Made by a program: the position numbers and the translations under genes | Source: Fulvivirga sp. | GTDB taxonomy: Bacteria > Bacteroidota > Bacteroidia > Cytophagales > Cyclobacteriaceae | DNA length: 64,000 nucleotides | Direction of reading: 5' to 3' | NCBI GenBank assembly: GCA_028280565.1 | Contig: JANQLQ010000330.1 | Coordinates: 124,001 to 188,000, forward strand | Shown here: positions 53,636 through 61,529 of the stretch, one piece after another | Layout of the letters: every line of letters starts with the position of its first letter | How positions within the stretch are numbered: position 1 is the stretch's first letter | Notes under the pieces: model-generated | Told to the model about the DNA's origin: nothing | The model's input: the letters and a program-made list of their open reading frames with translations, nothing else | The model's database searches: none

Positions 53636-53753
53636 ACATACACTAAAATGAATATGCGAACTGTGCTATTTGAAATGACCGAGCGAAATAGAAACTACCC
53701 TAAACCTAGTAACTGGAGCGCATACTCATTTTAGCTAGTCGTTAGCTGTAATT

Positions 53754-54590
53754 ATGGAGAATCACGAAGAGCATGATAAGCAAGCCAAAGAAAGAATTAT
53801 TAGTGACATCAAGGAATATGATTGTCATTTAGCTCTAATAGAATCAGATGGCTACTTACCTACTTTTGTTTATTCCATTGGTCTCTTCGAAACCTTCCAA
53901 CATCCAGAAGTAATTGTCTTTGGACTCAAAACAGATGTAATGGGTAGCATAATAAATCATGTCAGAGACGAGATAAGAGCAGGAAAAAAATTCAACTCTG
54001 GAACAAAGTATTCTGGATTTCTTGAAGGCTTTGAAATTCAATTTTTGGATGTTAACAAGGTTGGCTATCCTGACTATTTTGGATATGCTGGTTGGTACTA
54101 CAAGAACTCCTTTGACTTTCCAGCACTGCAATTAGTTTGGCCAGATAAAGAATCAAGATGGCCATGGGAACGCGACTTTAACAGTAACTGGAAATTTAAA
54201 CAGCCTCTTCTAGACAGAAATATGAATTTCAAGTTTCATGAAGAGACTAACTTAGGAGTCTTTACCACACATCATGCTCTTGAGGGGAAACCAATATTGT
54301 ATGTTTATCATAATGAAGATGGTGACTGGCAGTTCCACACGGAATATGAACCCAATATAGAAGATAGCAAAATTGTTTGTCTGAAGGATATAATCGAAAA
54401 AGACCCAACGCTCAATGAAATCTACCATTTGGGTTATGGGCAAACTGCTTATAGAAGTGAAGTTGGTGCAGAATGGTCAATTGAAGAAATGGAACCCGAT
54501 CCAGAGATAGAAGAGGAAGTAAAAACTCCCAACAAGAAGCCTGAACTTTGGTCTAAATTAAAAAGTAGGTGGTCTAACAAAAACGGATGA
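53754..54590 (+). CDS. Cassette 3: DUF4262 domain protein
   Basis: 278 residues. The first 150 match the DUF4262 pattern (CHLALIESDGYLPTFVYSIG, FETFQHPEVIVFGLKTDVM). A second region contains FTTHHALEGKPILYVYHNED and GDWQFHTEYEPN. The C-terminal 30 residues are charged (EPDPEIEEEVKTPNKKPE). The biochemical function of DUF4262 is unknown. The ATG at 53754 comes 7 bases after the right box of attC site 2, and site 3 begins about 20 bases after the stop; a standard one-gene cassette. Confidence 0.85.
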   Translation: MENHEEHDKQAKERIISDIKEYDCHLALIESDGYLPTFVYSIGLFETFQHPEVIVFGLKTDVMGSIINHVRDEIRAGKKFNSGTKYSGFLEGFEIQFLDVNKVGYPDYFGYAGWYYKNSFDFPALQLVWPDKESRWPWERDFNSNWKFKQPLLDRNMNFKFHEETNLGVFTTHHALEGKPILYVYHNEDGDWQFHTEYEPNIEDSKIVCLKDIIEKDPTLNEIYHLGYGQTAYRSEVGAEWSIEEMEPDPEIEEEVKTPNKKPELWSKLKSRWSNKNG

Positions 54591-54609
54591 TTGAACAACG
54601 AAAAATACA

Positions 54610-54770
54610 GGTAACATATGCTATGAATGAATAGGGCTTCATCGGTAAAGATACTCTAGTATCGCTTAGAAAGTCCGCCACAAGTTTTAAATTTAAATCA
54701 AGGCGTGGCTATGAGCGAGACTAAAGGTTAGTGCATTCTAATCCTCACTCATCATAGCTAGGCGTTAGAA
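54610..54770 (+). repeat. attC-like site 3
   Basis: Left GGTAACATATGCTATGAATGA and right CACTCATCATAGCTAGGCGTTAGAA: the outer boxes GTAAC and GTTAG are partner sequences and the inner arms GCTATGAATGA / TCATCATAGC pair with small bulges. The middle (about 110 bases) is not conserved with the other sites. The sequence GGCGTTAG at the right end is the best-conserved element among the sites. Confidence 0.7.
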
Positions 54771-54781
54771 CTAATTGTATT

Positions 54782-57064
54782 ATGGTCAATCACCGCTGGA
54801 TTCTTATTATTTTATTGTTTAATTGTTTTTCAGGCCTTGCCCAGGTGTTTACCGATGTAACTCCTGAAAATCTACCAAAAGTATGGCATGGCTCAATAGA
54901 TTGGGGGGATTATGATAACGATAGTGACTTAGATATACTCATAAGTGGTTTTAACAATGACGGAAGTTACACAACTTCTATCTACAAAAATGATGATGGA
55001 ACCTTCGAATTATTGAATGATACTGATTTCACAAAAGTCTGGTTAGGTGCCGTTGAGTGGGGTGATTATGATAGTGATGGTGATTTAGATATTTTGGTTG
55101 CTGGAGCAACGGTTTCACAAACCGAGTATGACCAGGTGTTTAGTGTTTATGAAAACCTCGGCAATGATACCTTTACCATGGTTCCGACAGATATCCAAGG
55201 AATGCATCATGGGAAAGCGTCATGGGGTGATTACAATAATGATGGCTTAATGGATATTGGAATAGTTGGAAATAATAATACATCCATCTACAAAAACGAA
55301 GGCCATGGTCATTTTCGGAAATTAGAAAATCTTTCGCTCCAGTTTGTTTTTCAAACTGGAAGAGTAGAATGGGTTGATTATGACAATGATGGAGACCTAG
55401 ATTTTACTGTAGCAGGCTGGTCGGGAAATGATACACGTGGGTCAATTATGGACATATATAAAAATGAAGGAAATGACCTTTTTGTCATGGATTCTACCGC
55501 AAGTCAACAAATTGAAGGAACTCATAGTGGAGATATTGACTGGGGCGACTATGACCAAGATGGAGATATGGATGTTCTGGTTGTAGGCAATAGGCGAGTG
55601 AATGGAAGAAACCTTCCTTCGGCCAGGATCTACAACAATAACAATGGAATGTTTTCTGAAAATACACTTGCTGATCTTTGGGTAGTCGACGAAGGTTCAG
55701 CCAAATGGGGAGATGCTAATAATGATGGCAATCTCGACATCTTACTAACAAGTGGGGCATACAGTAGTGTAGTCACTTACCTTTATATTAATAATGCCGA
55801 TGGGACGTTCCTCGAACAAGAGGAAGGGACCACAGGGCTTCTAGGCTTTGATTATAGCGATCTTGACTGGGGCGATTTTGACCAAGACGGAGACCTAGAT
55901 TTATTAATAATTGGAAGATATCAAGGAAATATCAGACTGTATAGAAATGAGACTGACATTAAGAACTCTTCTCCAAATCCTCCTTCAAACTTGGTGGCAC
56001 AAATAGTTAATGAGAGCTTGTATCTATCATGGGATATGGGTTCGGATCTAGAAACCTCTTCAGAAGGGTTGAGTTATAATGTTTATTTGAAAAGTTCTAA
56101 ATCAAGCAAGGTTAGTGGTATGGCGAATTTGGAAACAGGACTAAGGACTATTACGAATTTTGGAAATGCAGGTCAAAATTTGTTTTGGGCAAGTGATAAC
56201 CTATACGGTGGAACATATCAATGGAGCGTACAATCCATTGATAACTCCTTCGATGGTTCTGAATTCGCAGAAGAAAAATCATTCACGATACCTTTATTAT
56301 CTAACTTTTCACCAGATCAACGCACGATTTGCGAGTCTGAGACCCTTATTATTCACTACACCGGAAATGCTCCACCAGATGCCACTTTCGAATGGGACTT
56401 TGATGAAGGAACTCTTCTGTATGATTCTGCCGGATTTTATGAAATTACATGGGAAACATGGGGAGAGAAACAGCTATCTTTGCAAGTTAGCATCGGTACT
56501 CTTCAGTCTGAAACAACCTATCAATCCGTTTTTGTGAACTCTTTACCAAGCATTCAAATAGAAGGTGATTCTTTATTAGCAGAGGGAGATATTATTGACT
56601 TGTCAATAATAATTGATGGGGGAATTCCTCCATACTCGTTTGAGCTTTTCGATGGAATTGACACAACTACTCTTACCACAGATGAATCCACCACAAGCTT
56701 TGAAGTCTCTAAAATTGGCACATATTCTATTGTTTCGCTTATCGATGCGAATGGGTGCGAAGCATCCACTTTAGATAGTTTAACCATATCAGAATATGTG
56801 GTTACAAGTACACCTAACATCTTGGTAAATGAAGACATTTCAATTTATCCCAATCCTGTTACTAATCTTCTGACAATAGAATCAAAGGAAATGCTTCTAT
56901 ACGTAAAGATCTATTCAATTGGTGGACAACTAGTCAAATCAATCGATTTAGATTCTCCAAGAAACAATATTAAAATCCCTATAAGGACTAAGCCTGGTAT
57001 TTACGTTTTGGAACTCTCAAATATTCATAAAAACCAAATCTCTAAAAAAGTAATAATTAACTAA
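54782..57064 (+). CDS. Cassette 4: secreted FG-GAP/VCBS repeat protein with T9SS sorting domain
   Basis: 760 residues. A signal peptide (RWILIILLFNCFSGLAQVF) is followed by about seven FG-GAP repeats (about 30-395) containing calcium-type loops such as WGDYDNDSDLDILIS, WGDYDSDGDLDILVAG, DYDNDGDLDFTVAG and WGDFDQDGDLDLLIIG. A fibronectin-like region (about 400-510) and PKD-like region (FEWDFDEGTLLYDSAGFYEI) follow. The last 70 residues, starting ISIYPNPVTNLLTIES and ending in KPGIYVLELS then KKVIIN, are a type IX secretion C-terminal sorting domain. It is probably displayed on or released from the cell surface. It is a large, Bacteroidota-specific cargo for an integron-type cassette. Confidence 0.93.
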   Translation: MVNHRWILIILLFNCFSGLAQVFTDVTPENLPKVWHGSIDWGDYDNDSDLDILISGFNNDGSYTTSIYKNDDGTFELLNDTDFTKVWLGAVEWGDYDSDGDLDILVAGATVSQTEYDQVFSVYENLGNDTFTMVPTDIQGMHHGKASWGDYNNDGLMDIGIVGNNNTSIYKNEGHGHFRKLENLSLQFVFQTGRVEWVDYDNDGDLDFTVAGWSGNDTRGSIMDIYKNEGNDLFVMDSTASQQIEGTHSGDIDWGDYDQDGDMDVLVVGNRRVNGRNLPSARIYNNNNGMFSENTLADLWVVDEGSAKWGDANNDGNLDILLTSGAYSSVVTYLYINNADGTFLEQEEGTTGLLGFDYSDLDWGDFDQDGDLDLLIIGRYQGNIRLYRNETDIKNSSPNPPSNLVAQIVNESLYLSWDMGSDLETSSEGLSYNVYLKSSKSSKVSGMANLETGLRTITNFGNAGQNLFWASDNLYGGTYQWSVQSIDNSFDGSEFAEEKSFTIPLLSNFSPDQRTICESETLIIHYTGNAPPDATFEWDFDEGTLLYDSAGFYEITWETWGEKQLSLQVSIGTLQSETTYQSVFVNSLPSIQIEGDSLLAEGDIIDLSIIIDGGIPPYSFELFDGIDTTTLTTDESTTSFEVSKIGTYSIVSLIDANGCEASTLDSLTISEYVVTSTPNILVNEDISIYPNPVTNLLTIESKEMLLYVKIYSIGGQLVKSIDLDSPRNNIKIPIRTKPGIYVLELSNIHKNQISKKVIIN

Positions 57065-57073
57065 CAAAACTAG

Positions 57074-57814
57074 TTCTAATCGAGTAGACGCCCGTGAGCT
57101 ATAAGCCCACTGTGCGCCTCTCACACCACCAAGCGTACGGGTCTCGTACTTGGCGGTTCGTAAAGCATAAGATAACCGCTCTTTACACCAGGTATCTCTT
57201 TCCACTACTTTTAAGTATAGGCTATCAATAGATTCCTATACGAATTTTCGTTTCACAATACAGCCTGCCCCGTTGTAGAACGGGGTTCAGTCCTTCGCTA
57301 CCTTGTAAGACCTCCCTGTCTTTCAGGGCTTGTTACCAGTAGCTACTATGACCTCTGCTGACTTCTCAATCTGTAACTCGTACAATTCGAGAGCTCCCCA
57401 GGTAAGGGCATATTCCTTCCCCCAATATCCACTGGATCTACTGCAAAGACACTTGATAGTTTCCTACCCTTTGGACATCAGTATGATGTGCTACCTCATC
57501 CGACCTGTACAGCCTCTGTATCCAGTTCCTGTTCAGCCTGCCCTCAACTCGATTGGGGGTTGGAACCGGGGTTTGTGCCATAGGCATCCCTTGGGGGCAG
57601 TCTCGCTTCCTTTGGCATGGCCATCCCTACGGGGCAGTGTAAACCCACCTTGCGACTTGCTAGTGCCTCGGGTTACGAATTCGCGCACAAGGGACTTACA
57701 CCCTCTGGAATAATTTGGTATCTTCGATACCAGGTGCCCATGTTGGGCACACACAAGATGTATAGTGCATAGCACCCTAAGGGATGCTACGACACCATAC
57801 ATGGAACGTTATGG
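57074..57814 (+). repeat. attC-like site 4, interrupted by group II intron 2
   Basis: The left part ends GTTCTA at 57078 and the remainder begins ACAAGATGTATAGTGCATAG at 57753. Joining them restores the box CTAAC. The right end is CATACATGGAACGTTATGGG with right box GTTAT. Arms ATGTATAGTGCATAGCA and TGCTACGACACCATACAT pair with one bulge, around the loop CCCTAAGGGA. Intron-free length is about 70 bases, so this is a short attC. Confidence 0.75.
57079..57752 (-). mobile_element. Group II intron 2, ORF-less, in an attC-like site
   Basis: 674 bases, homologous to intron 1 along the RNA domains. The shared 5' end is GTGTGCCCAACATGGGCA and the shared 3' end GTCTACTCGAT. The shared internal words include TATGACCTCTGCTGACTTCT and CAGCCTGCCCTCAACTCGAT on the plus strand, and GTGAGAGGCGCAC near the 3' end. 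It has no RT coding sequence. It would have to move with a protein supplied in trans. It sits at the same base of the attC left box as intron 1 and in the same orientation. Confidence 0.85.
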
Positions 57815-57828
57815 GCAATCGCCTCCAA

Positions 57829-58473
57829 ATGAAAAAATTCCTCAATAGACTTAATCCTTATCAAGAACTAGTCATTGTATTGGTTGTAGCTTTCGGCTGG
57901 GCTATTTATTCATCCAATATCCAATTCTTTAGGAACTTTCTGAACTCGAATAGTTCTAGTGAAGTCAATTATTACTACAACAATTTCAGTTATCTACAGA
58001 TCTTAATTATTGAAGTCATCATAATTGCTTTGATGGCAGTGTTCTTAGAAATACGTAACTGGAGAGCAAATGACTTTTCACTAAAAATTAATTTCAAAGC
58101 GATCGGTGCTGGATTTCTGTTGCTATTTCTTAACTACTTCCTACTGAGCATATCCCTCTATCTTCCTTTTTTTAGCGAGGTAGCTGAAGGAACAGCATCT
58201 ACGAACTTGATTAACAGTGCGAACACCAGCATACCGTTAGCTATTTTAACTGCTGCAATTGTCAATCCCTTTTTCGAAGAGATATTCCTAATTGGATACT
58301 TAGGAAAGTGGTTTGAGAAGTATTCTCCCATTGCCTTCATTCTAACCTCAATACTTTTAAGAATGAGTTACCACACATATCAGGGGTTCTTTGGAATTTA
58401 TAGTGTGTTCGTTGGGGGATTAATTTTCACAATCTACTTCCTCAAATACCGTAACCTAACTCCGATAATCTAA
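57829..58473 (+). CDS. Cassette 5: CPBP/ABI-family membrane protein (CAAX-protease-like)
   Basis: About 214 residues from ATG 57829. Starts at 57784 or 57811 lie inside the attC site and are rejected. Six or so hydrophobic segments (QELVIVLVVAFGWAIY, LQILIIEVIIIALMAVFLE, GAGFLLLFLNYFLLSISLYL). The family motif 1 appears as NPFFEEIFLIGYL, with the Glu pair but Ile where Arg is expected in EExxxR, and motif 2 as LLRMSYHTYQG with the His. The CPBP fold is clear; the missing Arg makes proteolytic activity uncertain. Such proteins are often immunity or membrane-stress proteins. Confidence 0.8.
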   Translation: MKKFLNRLNPYQELVIVLVVAFGWAIYSSNIQFFRNFLNSNSSSEVNYYYNNFSYLQILIIEVIIIALMAVFLEIRNWRANDFSLKINFKAIGAGFLLLFLNYFLLSISLYLPFFSEVAEGTASTNLINSANTSIPLAILTAAIVNPFFEEIFLIGYLGKWFEKYSPIAFILTSILLRMSYHTYQGFFGIYSVFVGGLIFTIYFLKYRNLTPII

Positions 58474-58532
58474 GCTCACATGCTTTTCAACTTGGGCTAC
58501 TACGTTCGAACATTCTACTTTAATGAAGAAAG

Positions 58533-58768
58533 CCCATAACAGTTGCTAAGCGGCATTTGTCAGCGAGCTATTCATAGCCTGATCTGCAACTGGCTCACTT
58601 CGGCGCACTTTCTGCAACTTGAGATGCCTAGCAACTGCTGGTAGTTCTGGCCTTTATCTTTCACAACGCATTTTCTTCTGGATAGCTTTTGAAGGGTGGT
58701 GCACCTTGGTTACTTTTAGTGCTTTCAAGCTAGTAGTGGACATACGCCGCTTAGCTTGGCGTTATAAG
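58533..58768 (+). repeat. attC-like site 5
   Basis: Left CCCATAACAGTTGCTAAGCGGC and right GCCGCTTAGCTTGGCGTTATAAG (each written here in part): boxes ATAAC and GTTAT pair, and inner arms GCTAAGCGGC / GCCGCTTAGC are an exact 10-bp match. An inner region of about 180 bases has its own weaker pairing. This is one of the best-formed sites of the array. Confidence 0.82.
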
Positions 58769-58799
58769 CCATAAATCAACGACTTGCTATTAAATTCCT

Positions 58800-59478
58800 A
58801 TGTATAGATTCTTCTTAATCCCCGTTCTATTAGTATTGAAAGCCAACGTGATACTTGCCCAACCTGACAGTAACGCTATATTTAAGAAAAACACTATTGG
58901 CCTTGGAATAGGTCATACCAATTATACAATACATGGCTCTCAAGTTGATTTGGAAGCGAGTTTCCCAGGTGGTGATTCTTTTGTGGAACGAAGAACAGGA
59001 TTTCGGATTAATATAGAATTTCGACAAATGTTAACAGCAAACTTATTCCTTCAAGAAGGGTTGTCTTATCTTCAAAAAGGAGGATATCATAGGTCATCAG
59101 GTTTCGTAGACCCAGCTCGGGCTGAAATTTCATATTTGCAAATTCCAATTATGGTTGGAATTGGTGGTGGAGGTGAAAAATTTTTTATGGGAGTTTTAGG
59201 TGGACTAGCTGCTAACATCGAAGTATCTTCGGGAAATACGACTACAGGATCAGGCTGGATAAGTGACTCATAGTAATAAGAGAGACATTATTCCATCTTT
59301 TATTATGGGTGGTTTTATGGATATTACACTAAACAAAGGCCTTATATTTAGTGCGAATTTTAACTACGATAACGATTTAAGTGCACTAGTTGAAAGGTCG
59401 CTAAATGACGAAGAATATGAGATAAAACTTAAGGGGTTTTCAATTTCTGCGGGATTAAAACTCGCATTGACCAAATAC
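58800..59478 (+). pseudogene. Cassette 6: outer-membrane beta-barrel protein, frameshifted and truncated
   Basis: Starts with a signal peptide (YRFFLIPVLLVLKANVILAQ). Barrel-like alternation follows, including IGLGIGHTNYTIHGSQVDL, RINIEFRQMLTANLFLQEGLSY and AEISYLQIPIMVGIGGGGE, the PorT-like family pattern with a late LKLAL strand. At about 59268 a one-base insertion brings a stop (after GSGWISDS); the frame resumes one base later at SNKRDIIPSFIMGGFMDITL and runs to GLKLALTKY at about 59478. There it is cut by an IS91-like remnant. A working protein is not expected. Confidence 0.72.
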
Positions 59479-59609
59479 TGTCCTCCAAGTGCAGCAGTCC
59501 GGCACTTGCTCAACGCATACAGTGTCCTGAGCTTCCAGGTGTTGGAAGTGATAACAGGAAGGTCAACAGCACCAAGGATATCAGCTACTTCATGGGAAGG
59601 CCTACCCAT
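59479..59609 (-). pseudogene. IS91-family transposase N-terminal fragment
   Basis: From ATG 59609 the frame reads MGRPSHEVADILGAVDL, then TLYALSKCRTAALGGQ, the N-terminal words of IS91-type transposases that normally precede the zinc-finger cysteines. It breaks off after GGQ, where the antisense of the barrel gene begins. The start overlaps the recombinase stop by eight bases, as in intact elements. Confidence 0.7.
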
Positions 59610-60411
59610 TGGGGTAGAGTTTCTCCAAAGGACTGAAAGGAAGCTGACGCCCTACCCTGATCACATGCAGGTAGGTCATAGTGGTTAGGATACTTTCATG
59701 GCCCAACAGCTCCTTTAAAGTCATGATATCCATCCCCATTTCCAGTAAGTGAGTGGCATAGGAATGTCTCAGACTATGTGCTGTAAGAGACTTTCCTATG
59801 CCTGATTCCTTCCTCACCTGACGCAGTACCCACTGCACACCCCTGGTCGTATATTGTCCACCGCCTTTATTGCTATTTATCAAATAACCCATGGGAGATT
59901 CTGATTCCAGGTAAGTAGTTATTCCTCTGACCAGCAGGTCACACAGGGGTATATAGCGGTCTTTTCGCCCCTTTCCTTTTCGTACATGGAGCATCTTGCG
60001 GTCAAGGTCTACATCGGTAATCTCCAAGTTGCACAACTCAAAGTTCCTTAGCCCACAGCCATAGAGCAGCCCCACCACAAGACGGTGTTTGAGTAATTTG
60101 GGAGTTTTGAGGACCAATTTTACTTCTCCCTGGCTCAGTACTTCGGGCAGGGATTTGTCATGGCCTATGGCAGGCAAGGCCACGTGCAACTGCTTGAGCC
60201 CATACTGCCTGTAGAGATAGCGCAGGTCATAAACTGTATGTTTGAAATAGCTTTCCGAAGGGGTGTTATGACTATCTTTGAGCAAATGGAGGTAATCTAA
60301 TACCTGTTCTTCGTCAAGCTCCAGTAAATCACACTGAAAATGGAAGACCATCTGGGCCAGGCAACGTGCATAATTGTTAAGTGTACTCTGGCTTTTGCCC
60401 GAAATAGCCAC
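59602..60411 (-). CDS. Tyrosine recombinase of an IS91-like element
   Basis: 269 residues from GTG 60411. Core-binding domain: STLNNYARCLAQMVFHF. Catalytic domain: LLYGCGLRNFELCNL (first Arg), KGKGRKDRYIPL, AHSLRHSYATHLLEMG (His, Arg), and KELLGHESILTTMTYLHV (His, Tyr). All catalytic residues are present. The open frame continues upstream toward SFPHFEKQYQRLQRS, and an ATG at 60497 followed by nine A's enters the wrong frame; with one more A it would read through. So the N-terminus is probably shortened by a homopolymer frameshift, or is expressed by slippage. Confidence 0.82.
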   Translation of the reverse strand: MAISGKSQSTLNNYARCLAQMVFHFQCDLLELDEEQVLDYLHLLKDSHNTPSESYFKHTVYDLRYLYRQYGLKQLHVALPAIGHDKSLPEVLSQGEVKLVLKTPKLLKHRLVVGLLYGCGLRNFELCNLEITDVDLDRKMLHVRKGKGRKDRYIPLCDLLVRGITTYLESESPMGYLINSNKGGGQYTTRGVQWVLRQVRKESGIGKSLTAHSLRHSYATHLLEMGMDIMTLKELLGHESILTTMTYLHVIRVGRQLPFSPLEKLYPNG

Positions 60412-60581
60412 TGACCTTTGGAGCCGCTGGTACTGTTTCTCGAAATGGGGAAAAGAATTACACGCCCTTGATACTACTGTTTCGCTTTTTTTTTCATGAT
60501 ATTGATAATTAAGTTGAAAAATCTACACTAAAGGTAAGGAAGACATTGCGTATTGTAGGTCTTCCACCTTTGGTGGATTCG

Positions 60582-60816
60582 TTCAACAAACGATGATGGC
60601 GCATGGCCTTACTTAGCGATCTGCCAAGAGTATGCTAAACATCCCGCTTATCTGCCGCCAAAAAACTGAAGTGCTTTCTACCATTTCCTGCTCTTGGGAG
60701 TTTCTTATCTTCATCACGCAGTGCCAGTCTGATACTTTGAATGCATCGGCAGATAAACTACTTTTATAGCAATTAATAAAGCTCGGAGGCCACAGCGCCA
60801 TATCTCGGCGTTGTAG
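60582..60816 (+). repeat. attC-like site 6
   Basis: Left TTCAACAAACGATGATGGCG and right CGCCATATCTCGGCGTTGTAG: boxes CAAC and GTTG pair, and arms GATGATGGCGCATGGCC / GGCCACAGCGCCATATC pair with bulges. It is homologous to site 1 over its whole length, including ATGGCC, CTTATCTGCCGCCA, CTGATACTTTGAATGC and CGGCAGATAA. This repeated family is typical of integron arrays in which sites resemble one another. Confidence 0.8.
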
Positions 60817-60827
60817 AGTATTTAGAA

Positions 60828-61526
60828 ATGGAGAATGTTTTTGAAACTTTTGGGAAAGTAGTTTTAAGCCTTGGCGGTGCAAGTGCAATCATCTTGGCTT
60901 TATCAAAATGGTTTGGAGACATCTTTGCAAGGAAGTTGTTAGCTAAGGACAGTGCTAAATACGCTCAAGAATTGGAGCTGCTAAAAAGCAAATTCCAATC
61001 CGAACTGGAAACCCAAAAAGCCTTTCAAAATGAAAAACTGGAAATCTTAAGGCAGAAGTATCAATCAGAACTTGAGTCTACAAAAATAGAATTGGAGAAA
61101 TCCAAAGTCTTATTTCTTAAGTATCGAGAAAATCAATTTGAAATCTATAATGATCTATGGCAAAGCCTATGTGACTTAAAGATAGCGGGAGCTGATTTAT
61201 GGGAAGTAGCATCTAAAGAGGAGTTAAAAAAATTCTCCAGTCAACTTATGACTACTCGAGAATCATTAGAAAAAAATGCTTTGCTAATTGAGGCAAGTCA
61301 CTATAATAATTTGATTAACAGTCTGGATGATTTTGAAAATTTCGAAATCGGTAAACAGAGACTGGTAGAACTCCGCAATACTGATTTTCGTGAATTAAGA
61401 GAAATGGAAAGCCACGATGAACAAATTCGATATCAGATAGAACAAAATTTAAATGCTAAGAAACGATTTGAAAAAGAATTAGATAAAACGGCAAAGTATT
61501 TAAGAAAACAAATAAAAGGAGAATGA
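60828..61526 (+). CDS. Cassette 7: membrane-anchored coiled-coil protein, unknown
   Basis: 232 residues. A short N-terminal hydrophobic segment (GKVVLSLGGASAIILALSKWF) is followed by a long charged coiled-coil (about 45-105, LLKSKFQSELETQKAFQNEK) and an alpha-helical C-terminus. It is a single-pass membrane-anchored helical protein. No catalytic motif is visible. Similar small anchored coiled-coil proteins are frequent cassette cargo and often occur near defence systems, but no function is claimed. ATG at 60828, 12 bases after site 6. Confidence 0.78.
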   Translation: MENVFETFGKVVLSLGGASAIILALSKWFGDIFARKLLAKDSAKYAQELELLKSKFQSELETQKAFQNEKLEILRQKYQSELESTKIELEKSKVLFLKYRENQFEIYNDLWQSLCDLKIAGADLWEVASKEELKKFSSQLMTTRESLEKNALLIEASHYNNLINSLDDFENFEIGKQRLVELRNTDFRELREMESHDEQIRYQIEQNLNAKKRFEKELDKTAKYLRKQIKGE

Positions 61527-61529
61527 CCT

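Larger units (their letters stand above)
51749..53747 (+). repeat. attC-like site 2, interrupted by group II intron 1
   Basis: The left part is AACCTA (ending 51753) and the rest begins ACATACACTAAAATGAATAT at 53636. Joined without the intron, they give CCTAACATACAC with the left box CTAAC, which pairs with right box GTTAGCT at 53741-53747. Inner arms CTAAAATGAATATGCG and CGCATACTCATTTTAG pair with one mismatch. The inner arms are almost identical to site 7 (61530-61646), so the two sites belong to one family. Confidence 0.8.
59479..60497 (-). mobile_element. IS91-like element remnant with tyrosine recombinase
   Basis: The element carries a tyrosine recombinase followed (on the minus strand) by the first 43 or so codons of an IS91-type transposase, which stop abruptly at the junction with the barrel gene. 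This recombinase-transposase pair is common in Bacteroidota IS91-like elements. The 3' part of the transposase and the terminal sites are missing, so the element is dead. The right end has not been located precisely; the region 60412-60580 carries a nine-A run but no other hallmark. Confidence 0.65.

Noticed and set aside
57330-57802. Plus- and minus-strand frames of about 90-127 codons
   Set aside because: They lie in the RNA domains of group II intron 2 and reflect conserved RNA sequence, not protein.
57784-57828. Longer start for the CPBP-family gene
   Set aside because: Those codons fall inside the attC-like site; the ATG at 57829 starts a normal protein.
59602-60411. Considered as an integron integrase (IntI)
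   Set aside because: Catalytic residues fit any tyrosine recombinase, no IntI-specific insert is seen, and it is coupled to an IS91-type transposase fragment.
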